Assembly (NCBI RefSeq): GCF_004403305.1
Contig: NZ_SOHE01000078.1
Location: 46,450-110,449 of the forward strand
DNA from: Cryobacterium frigoriphilum
GTDB taxonomy: Bacteria > Actinomycetota > Actinomycetes > Actinomycetales > Microbacteriaceae
Reading direction: 5' to 3'
DNA length: 64,000 bases
The notes below the pieces were generated by a model, which searched no databases, was not told where the DNA came from, and was given only the letters and a program-made list of their open reading frames with translations. The translations under genes and the position numbers were made by a program. Below, piece after piece: positions 34,250 through 41,676 of the stretch (position 1 is the stretch's first letter; each line of letters opens with the position of its first letter).

Positions 34250-34312
34250 CTCAACATCTACGTTGATACTTCAACACTATCGTTGACAGCGCACCGAGGA
34301 GGGGCTTAGTCT
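34250..34312 (+). promoter_or_regulatory. Tandem TCAAC-N6-GTTGA operators and promoter for LLM monooxygenase 2
   Basis: Two copies, 34250-34267 (CTCAAC/GTTGAT) and 34270-34287 (TTCAAC/GTTGAC), are 20 bases apart. The second supplies -35 TTGACA (34283-34288), and -10 TAGTCT (34307-34312) follows at 18 bases. Only this promoter has two copies, which suggests tighter or cooperative control of the LLM 2 gene. Confidence 0.8.
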
Positions 34313-34400
34313 TCGAAGACATCGACACCTGCGTTCGGCAGTTTGCGCACAGCTGGGACTGTTTCCAACGGACGCGACACAACTCAAAGGAGAGATACAG

Positions 34401-35570
34401 ATGGAATGCGGAATCTTCCACACGCCGTACATGCGCCCGGGGCGCACAGACAAAGAGACTTTCGAGTACTCGATGATGTTGGCCAAGGCAGCCGACAGCT
34501 TTGGCTATCGCGACTTCATGGTCGGCGAGCACGGCATGCAGGCGTGGGAGAACATCCCGAATCCTGAGCTGCTCATCGTCGCGGCCGCGCAGGTGACCGA
34601 GCGCATGAGATTCGCGCCAATGGCGCACATCGTGCCGCTGCACAACCCCTCCTCGCTCGCGGTGCAGGTCGGTTACACATCACAGCTGCTGCAGGACCGG
34701 TACTTTCTCGGTGTCGGGGCGGGCTCCTGGGAGAACGAAGCCGTTCTGCGAGGCCAACCGGGCGACCTCTCCGAAGCGCACCCGCGTCTGCTCGAGGGCC
34801 TTGAGGTCATGGACAAGGTGTGGCGACGCCAGCCATTCACACACGAGGGCCAGTTCTACAAGGCTGCATGGCTCGAAGCGGGGATCGAGGCGGGATCGGT
34901 GGATCACCACGACGCCTTCGACCTCAAGGATGGTGAGGAATACCACGCCCTGGCCGACCACTCGCCCTATGGCGGAGCCGATGGGCTCGAAATCGCCATC
35001 ACCGGCCTGAGCGCGGGTTCCCCGTCTCACGTATTGGCCGGTCAGCGTGGGTGGACTCCGGTGTCGTTCTACGGTGGCTCTACGCTGCTGCGGTCACAGT
35101 GGGACGTCTACTCCGCGGCCGTCGAAGCTCGCGGTGACGTGCCCGACGGATCGCGATTCAAGGTCGCTCGCGACGTTTTCGTTGCCAAGACCGATGAAGA
35201 AGCGAAGGAACAAGCCAAGAACGGCGCACTGGGCCACGCCTGGAGCAAGTACCTGATGCCGGTTTACAAGAAGTACCGCATCCTCCAGGGCTTCATCGAC
35301 GACGCCGATGTGAAGGTGGACATCAACGATGTCGACCTCGACTACCTCGCCGATCACGTCTGGCTCTGCGGCTCCCCCGAGACCGTCATGGCCAAGATCG
35401 AGCGCACCTTCGAACAGACCGGCTTTCGCTACGGACAGATCGCGGTCAACACACACGATGCACTCGATGACCCCGCCCCCTGGGTCGAGTCCTTGCGCCT
35501 CTTCGCCACCGAGGTCGTCGCGAACATCGAGGTCGCGGGATCCAAGTCCCCGGTTCACGAGTTCGCCTAG
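34401..35570 (+). CDS. LLM-class (luciferase-like) flavin-dependent monooxygenase 2
   Basis: 389 residues, start with AAAGGAG upstream. GIFHTPYMRPGRTDKETFEYSM, GEHGMQAWENIPNPELLIVAAAQVTERMRFAPMAHIVPLHNPSSLAVQVGYTSQLLQDRYFLGVGAGSW, then FVAKTDEEAKEQAKNG and ETVMAKIERTFEQTGFRYGQIAVNTHDALDDPAPWVESLRLF. It is a paralogue of LLM 1 (shared AWENIPNPEL/QWENIPNPEL core and PW-SL tail). Like LLM 1 it needs FMNH2 from a reductase partner. A long hairpin separates it from the SDR gene downstream. Confidence 0.9.
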   Translation: MECGIFHTPYMRPGRTDKETFEYSMMLAKAADSFGYRDFMVGEHGMQAWENIPNPELLIVAAAQVTERMRFAPMAHIVPLHNPSSLAVQVGYTSQLLQDRYFLGVGAGSWENEAVLRGQPGDLSEAHPRLLEGLEVMDKVWRRQPFTHEGQFYKAAWLEAGIEAGSVDHHDAFDLKDGEEYHALADHSPYGGADGLEIAITGLSAGSPSHVLAGQRGWTPVSFYGGSTLLRSQWDVYSAAVEARGDVPDGSRFKVARDVFVAKTDEEAKEQAKNGALGHAWSKYLMPVYKKYRILQGFIDDADVKVDINDVDLDYLADHVWLCGSPETVMAKIERTFEQTGFRYGQIAVNTHDALDDPAPWVESLRLFATEVVANIEVAGSKSPVHEFA

Positions 35571-35588
35571 TCACAAACAACGCACTGC

Positions 35589-35633
35589 CACGACCGGGGC
35601 GGGCGATTCGTTGAATCGCCCACCCCGGTCGTG
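35589..35633 (+). terminator. Long near-perfect hairpin after LLM monooxygenase 2
   Basis: A stem of 21 bp with one mismatch and a 3-base loop (GTT); arms start CACGACCGGG and end CCCGGTCGTG. There is no T-run, but the stem's strength suggests a terminator or an mRNA 3' end-protecting structure between the LLM and SDR genes. Confidence 0.75.
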
Positions 35634-35656
35634 CTTAACAGGAAAGCAATGGGGTC

Positions 35657-36436
35657 ATGACGGACATAAGCGGTAAAAGAATCATCGTCACCGGAGGTGC
35701 CAGAGGCATCGGCGAAGCAGCGGTACGCGCTTTCGCCCGCAGCGGCGCGGCGGTGGTGTCGATCGATCTCAATCAGGAGCCCGGAGAAGCCGTCGCCGCC
35801 GAAGCGACAGAAGCGGGGCCGGGCACAGTCAGATTTCTGCACGGGGATGTGTCGGATCGCGCCGGAATCGATGCGATCATCGACGCGGCCGTGGATCACC
35901 TGGGCGGTCTCGACGTGCTCGTGAACGTCGCGGGCATTCAGAAGCACGCTGCCGTGCATGAGATCCCTGATGACCTGATGGACAGGATCTTTCGGATCAA
36001 TGTCTACGGCACGGTCTACACGAATTCGGCGGCATTCCGCCACATGGCCGCCGGCGGCGGGGGCGCGATCATCAACTTCGGCTCCGAATCCGGACTCACT
36101 GCCGAGCCGAACAACGCGACCTACGGCATGACCAAGGCTGCCGTGCACAACTGGACCCGCAGCGTCGCGCGGGACTGGGGACCCTCAGGAATTCGCGTCA
36201 ACGCGGTACTTCCCTACGTCGTCACCCCGATGTACACGGAGTTTCGAGCCGCCCTGACCCCCGCGGAGCTCGCCGCCCACGATGCGTCGACGGCAGCCCA
36301 AATCCCCCTCGGCGGGCGGTTCGGAGACCCGGATCGTGATCTCGCTCCCGTGCTCGTGTTTCTTGCCAGCGACGACTCACGATTCATCACCGGCCAGCTG
36401 CTTCCCGTCGACGGCGGCCTGATCTCCGTACGCTGA
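35657..36436 (+). CDS. Short-chain dehydrogenase/reductase
   Basis: 259 residues. NAD(P) motif GGARGIGEAAVRAFA (TGxxxGxG type), DLNQEPGEAVAAEATE, NVAGIQKHAA, catalytic YGMTKAAV (Tyr near 155, Lys near 159) and VNAVLPYVVTPMYTEF. The acidic residue after beta-2 (SIDLN) favours NAD. Probably oxidises a secondary alcohol of the pathway to a ketone. It could also be transcribed by read-through from the LLM 2 gene if the hairpin leaks. Confidence 0.88.
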   Translation: MTDISGKRIIVTGGARGIGEAAVRAFARSGAAVVSIDLNQEPGEAVAAEATEAGPGTVRFLHGDVSDRAGIDAIIDAAVDHLGGLDVLVNVAGIQKHAAVHEIPDDLMDRIFRINVYGTVYTNSAAFRHMAAGGGGAIINFGSESGLTAEPNNATYGMTKAAVHNWTRSVARDWGPSGIRVNAVLPYVVTPMYTEFRAALTPAELAAHDASTAAQIPLGGRFGDPDRDLAPVLVFLASDDSRFITGQLLPVDGGLISVR

Positions 36437-36455
36437 CCGAAACAGCGCATGCGCA

Positions 36456-36503
36456 AAAAGCCTGCCGGGATCGAAGCTTGCGCTCCGATCCCGGCAGGCT
36501 TTT
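36456..36503. terminator. Bidirectional rho-independent terminator
   Basis: An 18-bp perfect stem (AAAAGCCTGCCGGGATCG and its complement) closes a 12-base loop, with an A-run at the left and T-run at the right. It ends both the SDR and the convergent ECH gene. Confidence 0.95.
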
Positions 36504-36525
36504 GTGCCCGGCGGATGCCAGCGAG

Positions 36526-37302
36526 CTACCGACCGCTCCACGTCGGAAGTCGTTTCTCCTGGAAAGCCAGTCGACCCTCCTTGACGTCTTCCGTGTGGAA
36601 GTACGCCTCGATCGGCTCGTACTTGGTGGCCAGGGCGGTCTCCAGCGAGCCACCCAGACGGGACAGCACGGCCTCTTTCGCGGCCTGCTGCGCCAGCGGC
36701 GATGCCACGGTCAGCTTGGCCGCCCACTTCTCGGCCGTCTGCTGCAGTTCGGCGAACGGCACCACCTCGTTGACGAGACCGTATCGCTCGGCGTCGGCAG
36801 CGGACATCCGCTCACCGGTCAGAATGAGTGCCATCGCGACGTGATGGGGCAGCTGCCGAATCGCGCGGTGCATGACACCCGATTCCCCGATGATGCCCGC
36901 CTTCACCTCGGGAAGACCGAACTGGGCGTTGTCGGCGGCGATGATCAGGTCGGCGCACATCGCCAGCTCGAAGCCGCCGCCGAGGGCGTATCCGTGCACC
37001 ACGGCGATGAGCGGTTTTTTGAGCACGCGCAACGGGCCGCCGATACCGGTGAGACCACCGCCCAGGGCCAGCCGAGAGGAGTGAGCGCCCGTGCCCCCGC
37101 TAATGTCGGCGCCGGCGCAGAAAGCGCGATCTCCGGCCGCCGAGAGCACCGCCACCCAAATGTCCGGGTTGGCGTCGATCTCGATCCACTTCTGCTCCAG
37201 CTCAACGTCGAGGTCGTGCGAGATCGAGTTGAGGGCCTTGGGGCGGTTCAGTGTGACGTAGGCGACATGGTCGCGTACCTCATAGAGCAGCTCACCCGAC
37301 AT
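36526..37302 (-). CDS. Enoyl-CoA hydratase
   Basis: 258-residue crotonase: [82 protein letters not shown]. Both catalytic-acid positions look normal (GGGFELAMCADL and PEVKAG). Shares one base with the upstream NTF2 gene, so the pair is translationally coupled. It belongs to beta-oxidation in the island. Confidence 0.9.
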   Translation of the reverse strand: MSGELLYEVRDHVAYVTLNRPKALNSISHDLDVELEQKWIEIDANPDIWVAVLSAAGDRAFCAGADISGGTGAHSSRLALGGGLTGIGGPLRVLKKPLIAVVHGYALGGGFELAMCADLIIAADNAQFGLPEVKAGIIGESGVMHRAIRQLPHHVAMALILTGERMSAADAERYGLVNEVVPFAELQQTAEKWAAKLTVASPLAQQAAKEAVLSRLGGSLETALATKYEPIEAYFHTEDVKEGRLAFQEKRLPTWSGR

Positions 37303-37811
37303 CAGCGCGATCCCGGCAGGCTGTTGCGGGGAATCGGATTCAGCGCGTCACCCTTGGCGTGATAGGTCTCGGTGCCCGTGTGCTTGAGCTCTCGGCGCTT
37401 GATCTTCCAGCCGTCCGGGGTGCGCACGAGGATGTCGTGGTACTGGCCGTACACGACGCCGTCGGGACGGTCGCGCATGTAGTGGTGAAAGGCGTACAGC
37501 ACGGAACGCACGGTGACGGTGTCCGCGTCGACGAAGTCGATTACGACGTTGGAGACGTGGTGGCTGGTGCCGGCGAAGAAGGCCGAGACACCGAATTTCT
37601 CGCTCGTGAGCGTCTCGAGGTACGCCGCGGCGCCATCCGCGCCGTGCGACGGCCCATAGGCCACATGAAGGTCTTCGGTGAAGAGCGGGAGCATCTTCTC
37701 AGGATCGGCCGCGTCCAGATGGAACGCATACTCGTACAGGACTCGTGTGATGTTGTCCTGATCGACCAGGCGCTGCACGCTGGCGATGAGATTGTCGGCG
37801 GTGACAGTCAT
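37302..37811 (-). CDS. NTF2-fold (SnoaL-like) protein 3
   Basis: 169 residues: QRLVDQDNITRVLYEYAFHLDAADPEKMLPLFTEDLHVAYGPSHGADGAAAYLETL, TSHHVSNVVIDFVDADTVTVRSVLYAFHHYMRDRPDGVVYGQYHDILVRTPDGWKIKRRELKHTGTE. The THHVSN and GWKIKRR elements place it with the SnoaL-like group of ring-hydroxylating-type small subunits. Function unknown. It is coupled by a 1-base overlap to the enoyl-CoA hydratase. Confidence 0.85.
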   Translation of the reverse strand: MTVTADNLIASVQRLVDQDNITRVLYEYAFHLDAADPEKMLPLFTEDLHVAYGPSHGADGAAAYLETLTSEKFGVSAFFAGTSHHVSNVVIDFVDADTVTVRSVLYAFHHYMRDRPDGVVYGQYHDILVRTPDGWKIKRRELKHTGTETYHAKGDALNPIPRNSLPGSR

Positions 37812-37857
37812 GGGTCTCTCAATCGTTGGGGAGGCGAGCCCTCATTGGCTCTTTCGC

Positions 37858-37887
37858 AGTCTACGCATGTGTTGACTGGGACGTCAA
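37858..37887 (-). promoter_or_regulatory. Promoter of the NTF2 protein 3/ECH operon
   Basis: Minus-strand -35 TTGACG (37887-37882), 18 bases, -10 TAGACT (37863-37858), 47 bases before the ATG. The intervening region holds GTCAAC on the minus strand, but the arms are in the opposite order to the island operator, so this is not counted as a copy. Confidence 0.65.
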
Positions 37888-37923
37888 GAGCGATCGGCCG
37901 GCAGCACGTCGCCCGGATAAAAA

Positions 37924-37961
37924 GAGCCCCTGCCACCCGTTGTGACAGGGGGCAGGGGCTC
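37924..37961 (-). terminator. Rho-independent terminator after the BVMO gene
   Basis: Minus-strand stem GAGCCCCTGCC with GGCAGGGGCTC, 16-base loop, then TTTTT. It lies just past the BVMO stop and blocks read-through into the NTF2 protein 3 promoter. Confidence 0.9.
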
Positions 37962-37979
37962 AGGACGCCTGGCTTCGGT

Positions 37980-39965
37980 CTATGCCGGTACGTCCACACT
38001 CGTGCGCGCGTCGTCGTAGCGGAACGTGTAGTTTTCGATGTCGGCGCGTCTGGTCATCTCCCAATACTCGAGATTGGTGAACGGCATCACGAAGACGACC
38101 CGGCCGCGCGAGTTGCGGTAGTACGTGGACATGCCTGGATGCGTCCAGACGGTGTGTTCGTGCGTGGAGTCGACGAGATCGTTGTAGACCCGATTCGCCT
38201 CCTCGGTCGCGTCGATCGACGCGACTCCACCGTCGAGCATCTCGGTGAGGAGGTCCCGGATATATCGCATCTGAACCTCCATGAAGTACATGAAGCTTCC
38301 GCTGCCCGGGAACGAATTGGGGCCGCCCAACATGAAGTAGTTGGGGAAGTCGGGAACGGAGACCCCAAAATAGGCCTTCGGGTTGTCATCGTCCCAGGCC
38401 TCGCGCAGGGTGAGACCGCCCACGCCACGGACATCCATTGACGAGATGAATCGAGCGGCATCAAAACCGGTGGCCCAGATCAGCACATCAACGTCGTACT
38501 GAGTTCCGGAGTCGCTGACCGGGCCCGCTGCATTCACCGAGGCCACGCCCTCATTCACGAGGGTGACGTCGTCGCGCAGCAGGGTCGAATACCAGCCGTT
38601 GTCGAGCAGGATGCGCTTACCGAACGGCGGGTAGTCGGGCAGAACCTTCTCGAGAAGGTCCTGCCGATCGCCGAGACGATCCTTGATGTACTGCGTGAAG
38701 AGGATGCGATGGCCGTCGTTTCGGCTGTTGACCGCGCGGGCCGGAAACTCCCAGTCCGGATCAACCCTGAGCGCTTCGATGACCTTGTCACCGAACTGCC
38801 AGAACAGCCGCAGCCAGTACCAAGCGTGATAAAGGCGGCACCCCTGCAGCAGAGTGCGGTTGCCCTCGGGGATCGCCTGCCGGAACTGTTCAAAGGGCGC
38901 GACCCACTGCGGCGAGCGCTGGAAAATGGTGAGATGTTCGACCTGCTCAGCGATCGCGGGCGAGATCTGCATCGAGCTCGCACCGGTGCCGACGATCGCG
39001 ACCCGTTTGCCGGCGATGTCGAGCCCCTCGGGCCAATAGGAGGAATGGAAGGATTCGCCGGCGAAGGAATCCCGTCCGGGAACGTTGGGAAGCTTCGGCT
39101 TATTGAGCACACCGACCGCACTGATCACGACATTGGCGGTGTGGGAAACGACAACCCCATCGGGACCTCTCACCTCGAGATGCCAGATGTTCAGGGGTTC
39201 GTCAAACGTCGCGGAGAGCACCTCGGTGTCGAACTGCACCTGGGCGCGACCGCCAACCTCATCGAGAGTGTCGGTGAAGTACTGAGACAGGTTGTCGCGC
39301 AGCTCGAAGTGATTGTTCCAGTTGCGGTCCGCGAATGAGAATGAGTACAGGTGGCTCGGGGTGTCCACGCCCGCACCGGGGTAGGTGTTCTGCCACCAGT
39401 TACCGCCGGCTTCGGGCTGCCGCTCGAAGATCGTGTACTCGACCCCCATCTGCTCGAGGTAGTGCGAGGCGACAATGCCCGCGACGCCGACGCCGATGAC
39501 AATGACCTTGTATCCCGTGGGAGCGGCGAGCGGCGGGGCCTCGATTCGTCGGTCGCCCAGCGCCGATCGCCGGCCCAACTCTTCAGCGAGCATCGGACCG
39601 TAGCGCTCATCGACCGGCTCATTGAGGTAATGGGCCATGAGCTTGGTCATGGCCGAGGGGCTGGGAACGGCGATTGCCGGCATCCGCCCCGCCTGCAACG
39701 CCATCACTATGGGAATGGCAGCCTCGCGGATCTCGGCTTGAACGACATCCGACAGCCCTCCGCTCTCGTGGTCTCCGAGACCACGGGCACGGGTGGGAGC
39801 GTACCTGGGCCCGAGCCACTTCTCATCGCCCGTGAATTGATAAACGGTCATCAACAGCGCAGGCACGGCGGCGTCACCAATCGCCGCTCGAATGTCGGTC
39901 TCGCTCAGGATGGGATCGTGGCGCCCCGTGCTCGTGCCGTTGGTGTCGCTGTCATTGAGCTGCAT
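37980..39965 (-). CDS. Type I Baeyer-Villiger monooxygenase with N-terminal extension (4-hydroxyacetophenone monooxygenase-like)
   Basis: 661 residues, longer than cyclohexanone-type BVMOs (~540). An extra ~145-residue N-terminal region precedes the first FAD motif GVGVAGIVASHYLEQ. The BVMO fingerprint FAGESFHSSYWP is near residue 300, followed by the NADPH motif GTGASSMQ. WATGFDAARF and GPNSFPGSGSFMYFME follow. HAPMO-type enzymes have this N-terminal extension. It inserts oxygen next to a ketone, giving an ester or lactone. Operator 40074-40091 lies upstream. Confidence 0.93.
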   Translation of the reverse strand: MQLNDSDTNGTSTGRHDPILSETDIRAAIGDAAVPALLMTVYQFTGDEKWLGPRYAPTRARGLGDHESGGLSDVVQAEIREAAIPIVMALQAGRMPAIAVPSPSAMTKLMAHYLNEPVDERYGPMLAEELGRRSALGDRRIEAPPLAAPTGYKVIVIGVGVAGIVASHYLEQMGVEYTIFERQPEAGGNWWQNTYPGAGVDTPSHLYSFSFADRNWNNHFELRDNLSQYFTDTLDEVGGRAQVQFDTEVLSATFDEPLNIWHLEVRGPDGVVVSHTANVVISAVGVLNKPKLPNVPGRDSFAGESFHSSYWPEGLDIAGKRVAIVGTGASSMQISPAIAEQVEHLTIFQRSPQWVAPFEQFRQAIPEGNRTLLQGCRLYHAWYWLRLFWQFGDKVIEALRVDPDWEFPARAVNSRNDGHRILFTQYIKDRLGDRQDLLEKVLPDYPPFGKRILLDNGWYSTLLRDDVTLVNEGVASVNAAGPVSDSGTQYDVDVLIWATGFDAARFISSMDVRGVGGLTLREAWDDDNPKAYFGVSVPDFPNYFMLGGPNSFPGSGSFMYFMEVQMRYIRDLLTEMLDGGVASIDATEEANRVYNDLVDSTHEHTVWTHPGMSTYYRNSRGRVVFVMPFTNLEYWEMTRRADIENYTFRYDDARTSVDVPA

Positions 39966-40073
39966 TTATTGGCCTCACTCGTCGGAGTCAGCGCTTCAGG
40001 CTGGAGCGACGACGTCGTCCTGCATCCTGACTTGCTGAAGATTATCCTCATCGTCGCATCGCTCACGACATTT

Positions 40074-40091
40074 GTCAACGCTCGAGTTGAC
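40074..40091. promoter_or_regulatory. Perfect GTCAAC-N6-GTTGAC operator between the BVMO and TetR genes
   Basis: Spacer GCTCGA, both arms perfect. It lies 109 bases before the BVMO start and 110 before the TetR start, in a divergent region. On the minus strand TTGACA (40078-40073) is present but its -10 is weak. TetR genes usually sit divergent to a target and near their own site, so this supports the TetR protein as the reader of the motif. Confidence 0.7.
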
Positions 40092-40200
40092 GGGCCGCGG
40101 AGAACGTGTCACGCACAGGGAAACGGACTAAATTGCTGACCCCGCCTATACTTTTGCAAAGATCATCGGCGTCGATATCGGCGCAAGAGGGGAAACACTC

Positions 40201-40860
40201 ATGACGCAACCACTGGCAGCGGCCAGCCGCATTTCCCAACGTCGACAGGCAGCACTCTCCGACGGCGGGGCCGACTACAGCGCCAAGCGCGCCGAACTCA
40301 TCCGCATCGCGGCGATCGTGTTCCGAGAGAAGGGCTACGCCACGGCGACGCTCAACGACATCGCCGCCGTCTTCGGCACGGACCGTGCGTCTTTGTACTA
40401 CTACGTCGCAAGCAAGGAAGAACTCTTCCAGGAGTGCATCCAGAACATCCTGGACACCAACGTTGCCGCAGCCGCCGGCATCGCGGAGTTGCCCGTTTCG
40501 CCCCGCGAGAAGTTGACCCAGCTGATCAGCCTGATGATCGCCTCGCAGGTCGAGCACTATCCCTACATGTATGTCTACATTCAGGAAGACATGCGGCAGG
40601 TCGTCTCCCAAGACGCCGAGTGGGCCACCCGCATGGTGGAGCAAACCCACCGCCTGGAGAAGTTCTTCAGGGATGCCATTCTCGAAGGCGTCGCGGATGG
40701 TTCCTTCCGCGACGGACTGTCGGCAACGCTCGTTGCCAACGGACTGTTTGGCATGCTGCTCTGGACACACCGCTGGTATGTTCCCGGCACCAAGTACAGC
40801 GAGCAGGAGCTCACCGCGACCTTTACCGCCCTCTTTTTCGACGGATTGGCTACGCCGTAG
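40201..40860 (+). CDS. TetR-family transcriptional regulator
   Basis: 219 residues. HTH at ~30-75: AAIVFREKGYATATLNDIAAVFGTDRASLYYYVASKEELFQECI. The C-terminal ligand domain has YPYMYVYIQEDMRQV and LATLVANGLFGMLLWTHRWYVPGTKYSEQEL, similar to acyl-CoA- or lipid-responsive TetR repressors such as KstR2-type. A -10-like TATACT lies ~40 bases before the start. Best candidate for reading the 18-bp palindrome repeated over the island; likely inducer is a pathway acyl-CoA or acid. This is inference. Confidence 0.9.
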   Translation: MTQPLAAASRISQRRQAALSDGGADYSAKRAELIRIAAIVFREKGYATATLNDIAAVFGTDRASLYYYVASKEELFQECIQNILDTNVAAAAGIAELPVSPREKLTQLISLMIASQVEHYPYMYVYIQEDMRQVVSQDAEWATRMVEQTHRLEKFFRDAILEGVADGSFRDGLSATLVANGLFGMLLWTHRWYVPGTKYSEQELTATFTALFFDGLATP

Positions 40861-40893
40861 CCCTCGATTCCGGGCCTGGTCCCGTGCCCGGGC

Positions 40894-41676
40894 TTACGAG
40901 CGGGAGGTCGATTTCGAACGCGACGCGAATGCGCTGACACGCGACCGCGTGTCCGCATGACCGGCAAGCGCGGCGATCGACTCGGACTCCGACTTCAGGT
41001 GTGCCGCATAGCCCACAGCGGACCCGGCCGCGAGCAGGCGCTTGGTCGCGCCGAGCGACTGGGTCGCGCCTCCGGCGATCCGGGCCGCGAGCCCTGCCAC
41101 GTGCGCCGCGAGTGACTCCTGCTCGACAATTTCGTTGATCAGGCCCCAGGCAAGGGCATCGGAGGGGCCGACCGTCTGACCGGCGAGAAGCATCGACGAC
41201 GCGCGCAGTGGGCCGATCGCCCTCGGCAGCAGGTAGGACACCCCGCAGTCGGGGCTAAGTCCGACCACGCCGTAAGCGCCGATGAACGCTGCACGGTCGG
41301 TCGCGACGACAAGGTCGGCGTTGAGCACGATCCCCAGCCCCGCCCCGGCTGCGGGGCCCTGAACCGCTGCGACCACGATCAGGCTCGAGGTGGCCAGTTC
41401 GAGCAGTGCCTCGTGCATCGTGTCAGCGAGCAGACGGGTGAAGCGCGCCGGGTCATCCGCTTGCGCCATGCCGATGACGTCGCCGCCAGAGCAGAAGAAC
41501 CGGCCGTTACCGGCGAGCACGACCACGTGACAGTCGGGGTCGACAACGGCCGACGTGACGGCATCGCGGAAGGCGTTCGCCAGCTCGAGGCTGAGCGCAT
41601 TCGCCTCATCCGGGCGATTGAACGTGAGGCTCGTGACGCCCCCGACGATCGCGACCTCGAGAACCCGCTCGCTCAT
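40894..41676 (-). CDS. Enoyl-CoA hydratase/isomerase-family protein
   Basis: 260 residues: LTFNRPDEANALSLELANAF, GNGRFFCSGGDVIGMAQADDP, VQGPAAGAGLGIVLNADLVVATDRAAFIGAYGVVGLSPDCGVSYLLPRAIG. The segment VGLSPDCG with aspartate replaces the usual catalytic PE-x-x-G, as in isomerase-type (PaaG-like) members. It may move a double bond or open a ring. It shares one base with the SDR gene upstream and forms a two-gene operon. Confidence 0.88.
   Translation of the reverse strand: MSERVLEVAIVGGVTSLTFNRPDEANALSLELANAFRDAVTSAVVDPDCHVVVLAGNGRFFCSGGDVIGMAQADDPARFTRLLADTMHEALLELATSSLIVVAAVQGPAAGAGLGIVLNADLVVATDRAAFIGAYGVVGLSPDCGVSYLLPRAIGPLRASSMLLAGQTVGPSDALAWGLINEIVEQESLAAHVAGLAARIAGGATQSLGATKRLLAAGSAVGYAAHLKSESESIAALAGHADTRSRVSAFASRSKSTSRS

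Noticed and set aside
37871..37887. GTTGAC-N6-GTCAAG as another operator copy
   Set aside because: The arms are in the opposite order to the island palindrome, so it is counted only as part of a promoter.
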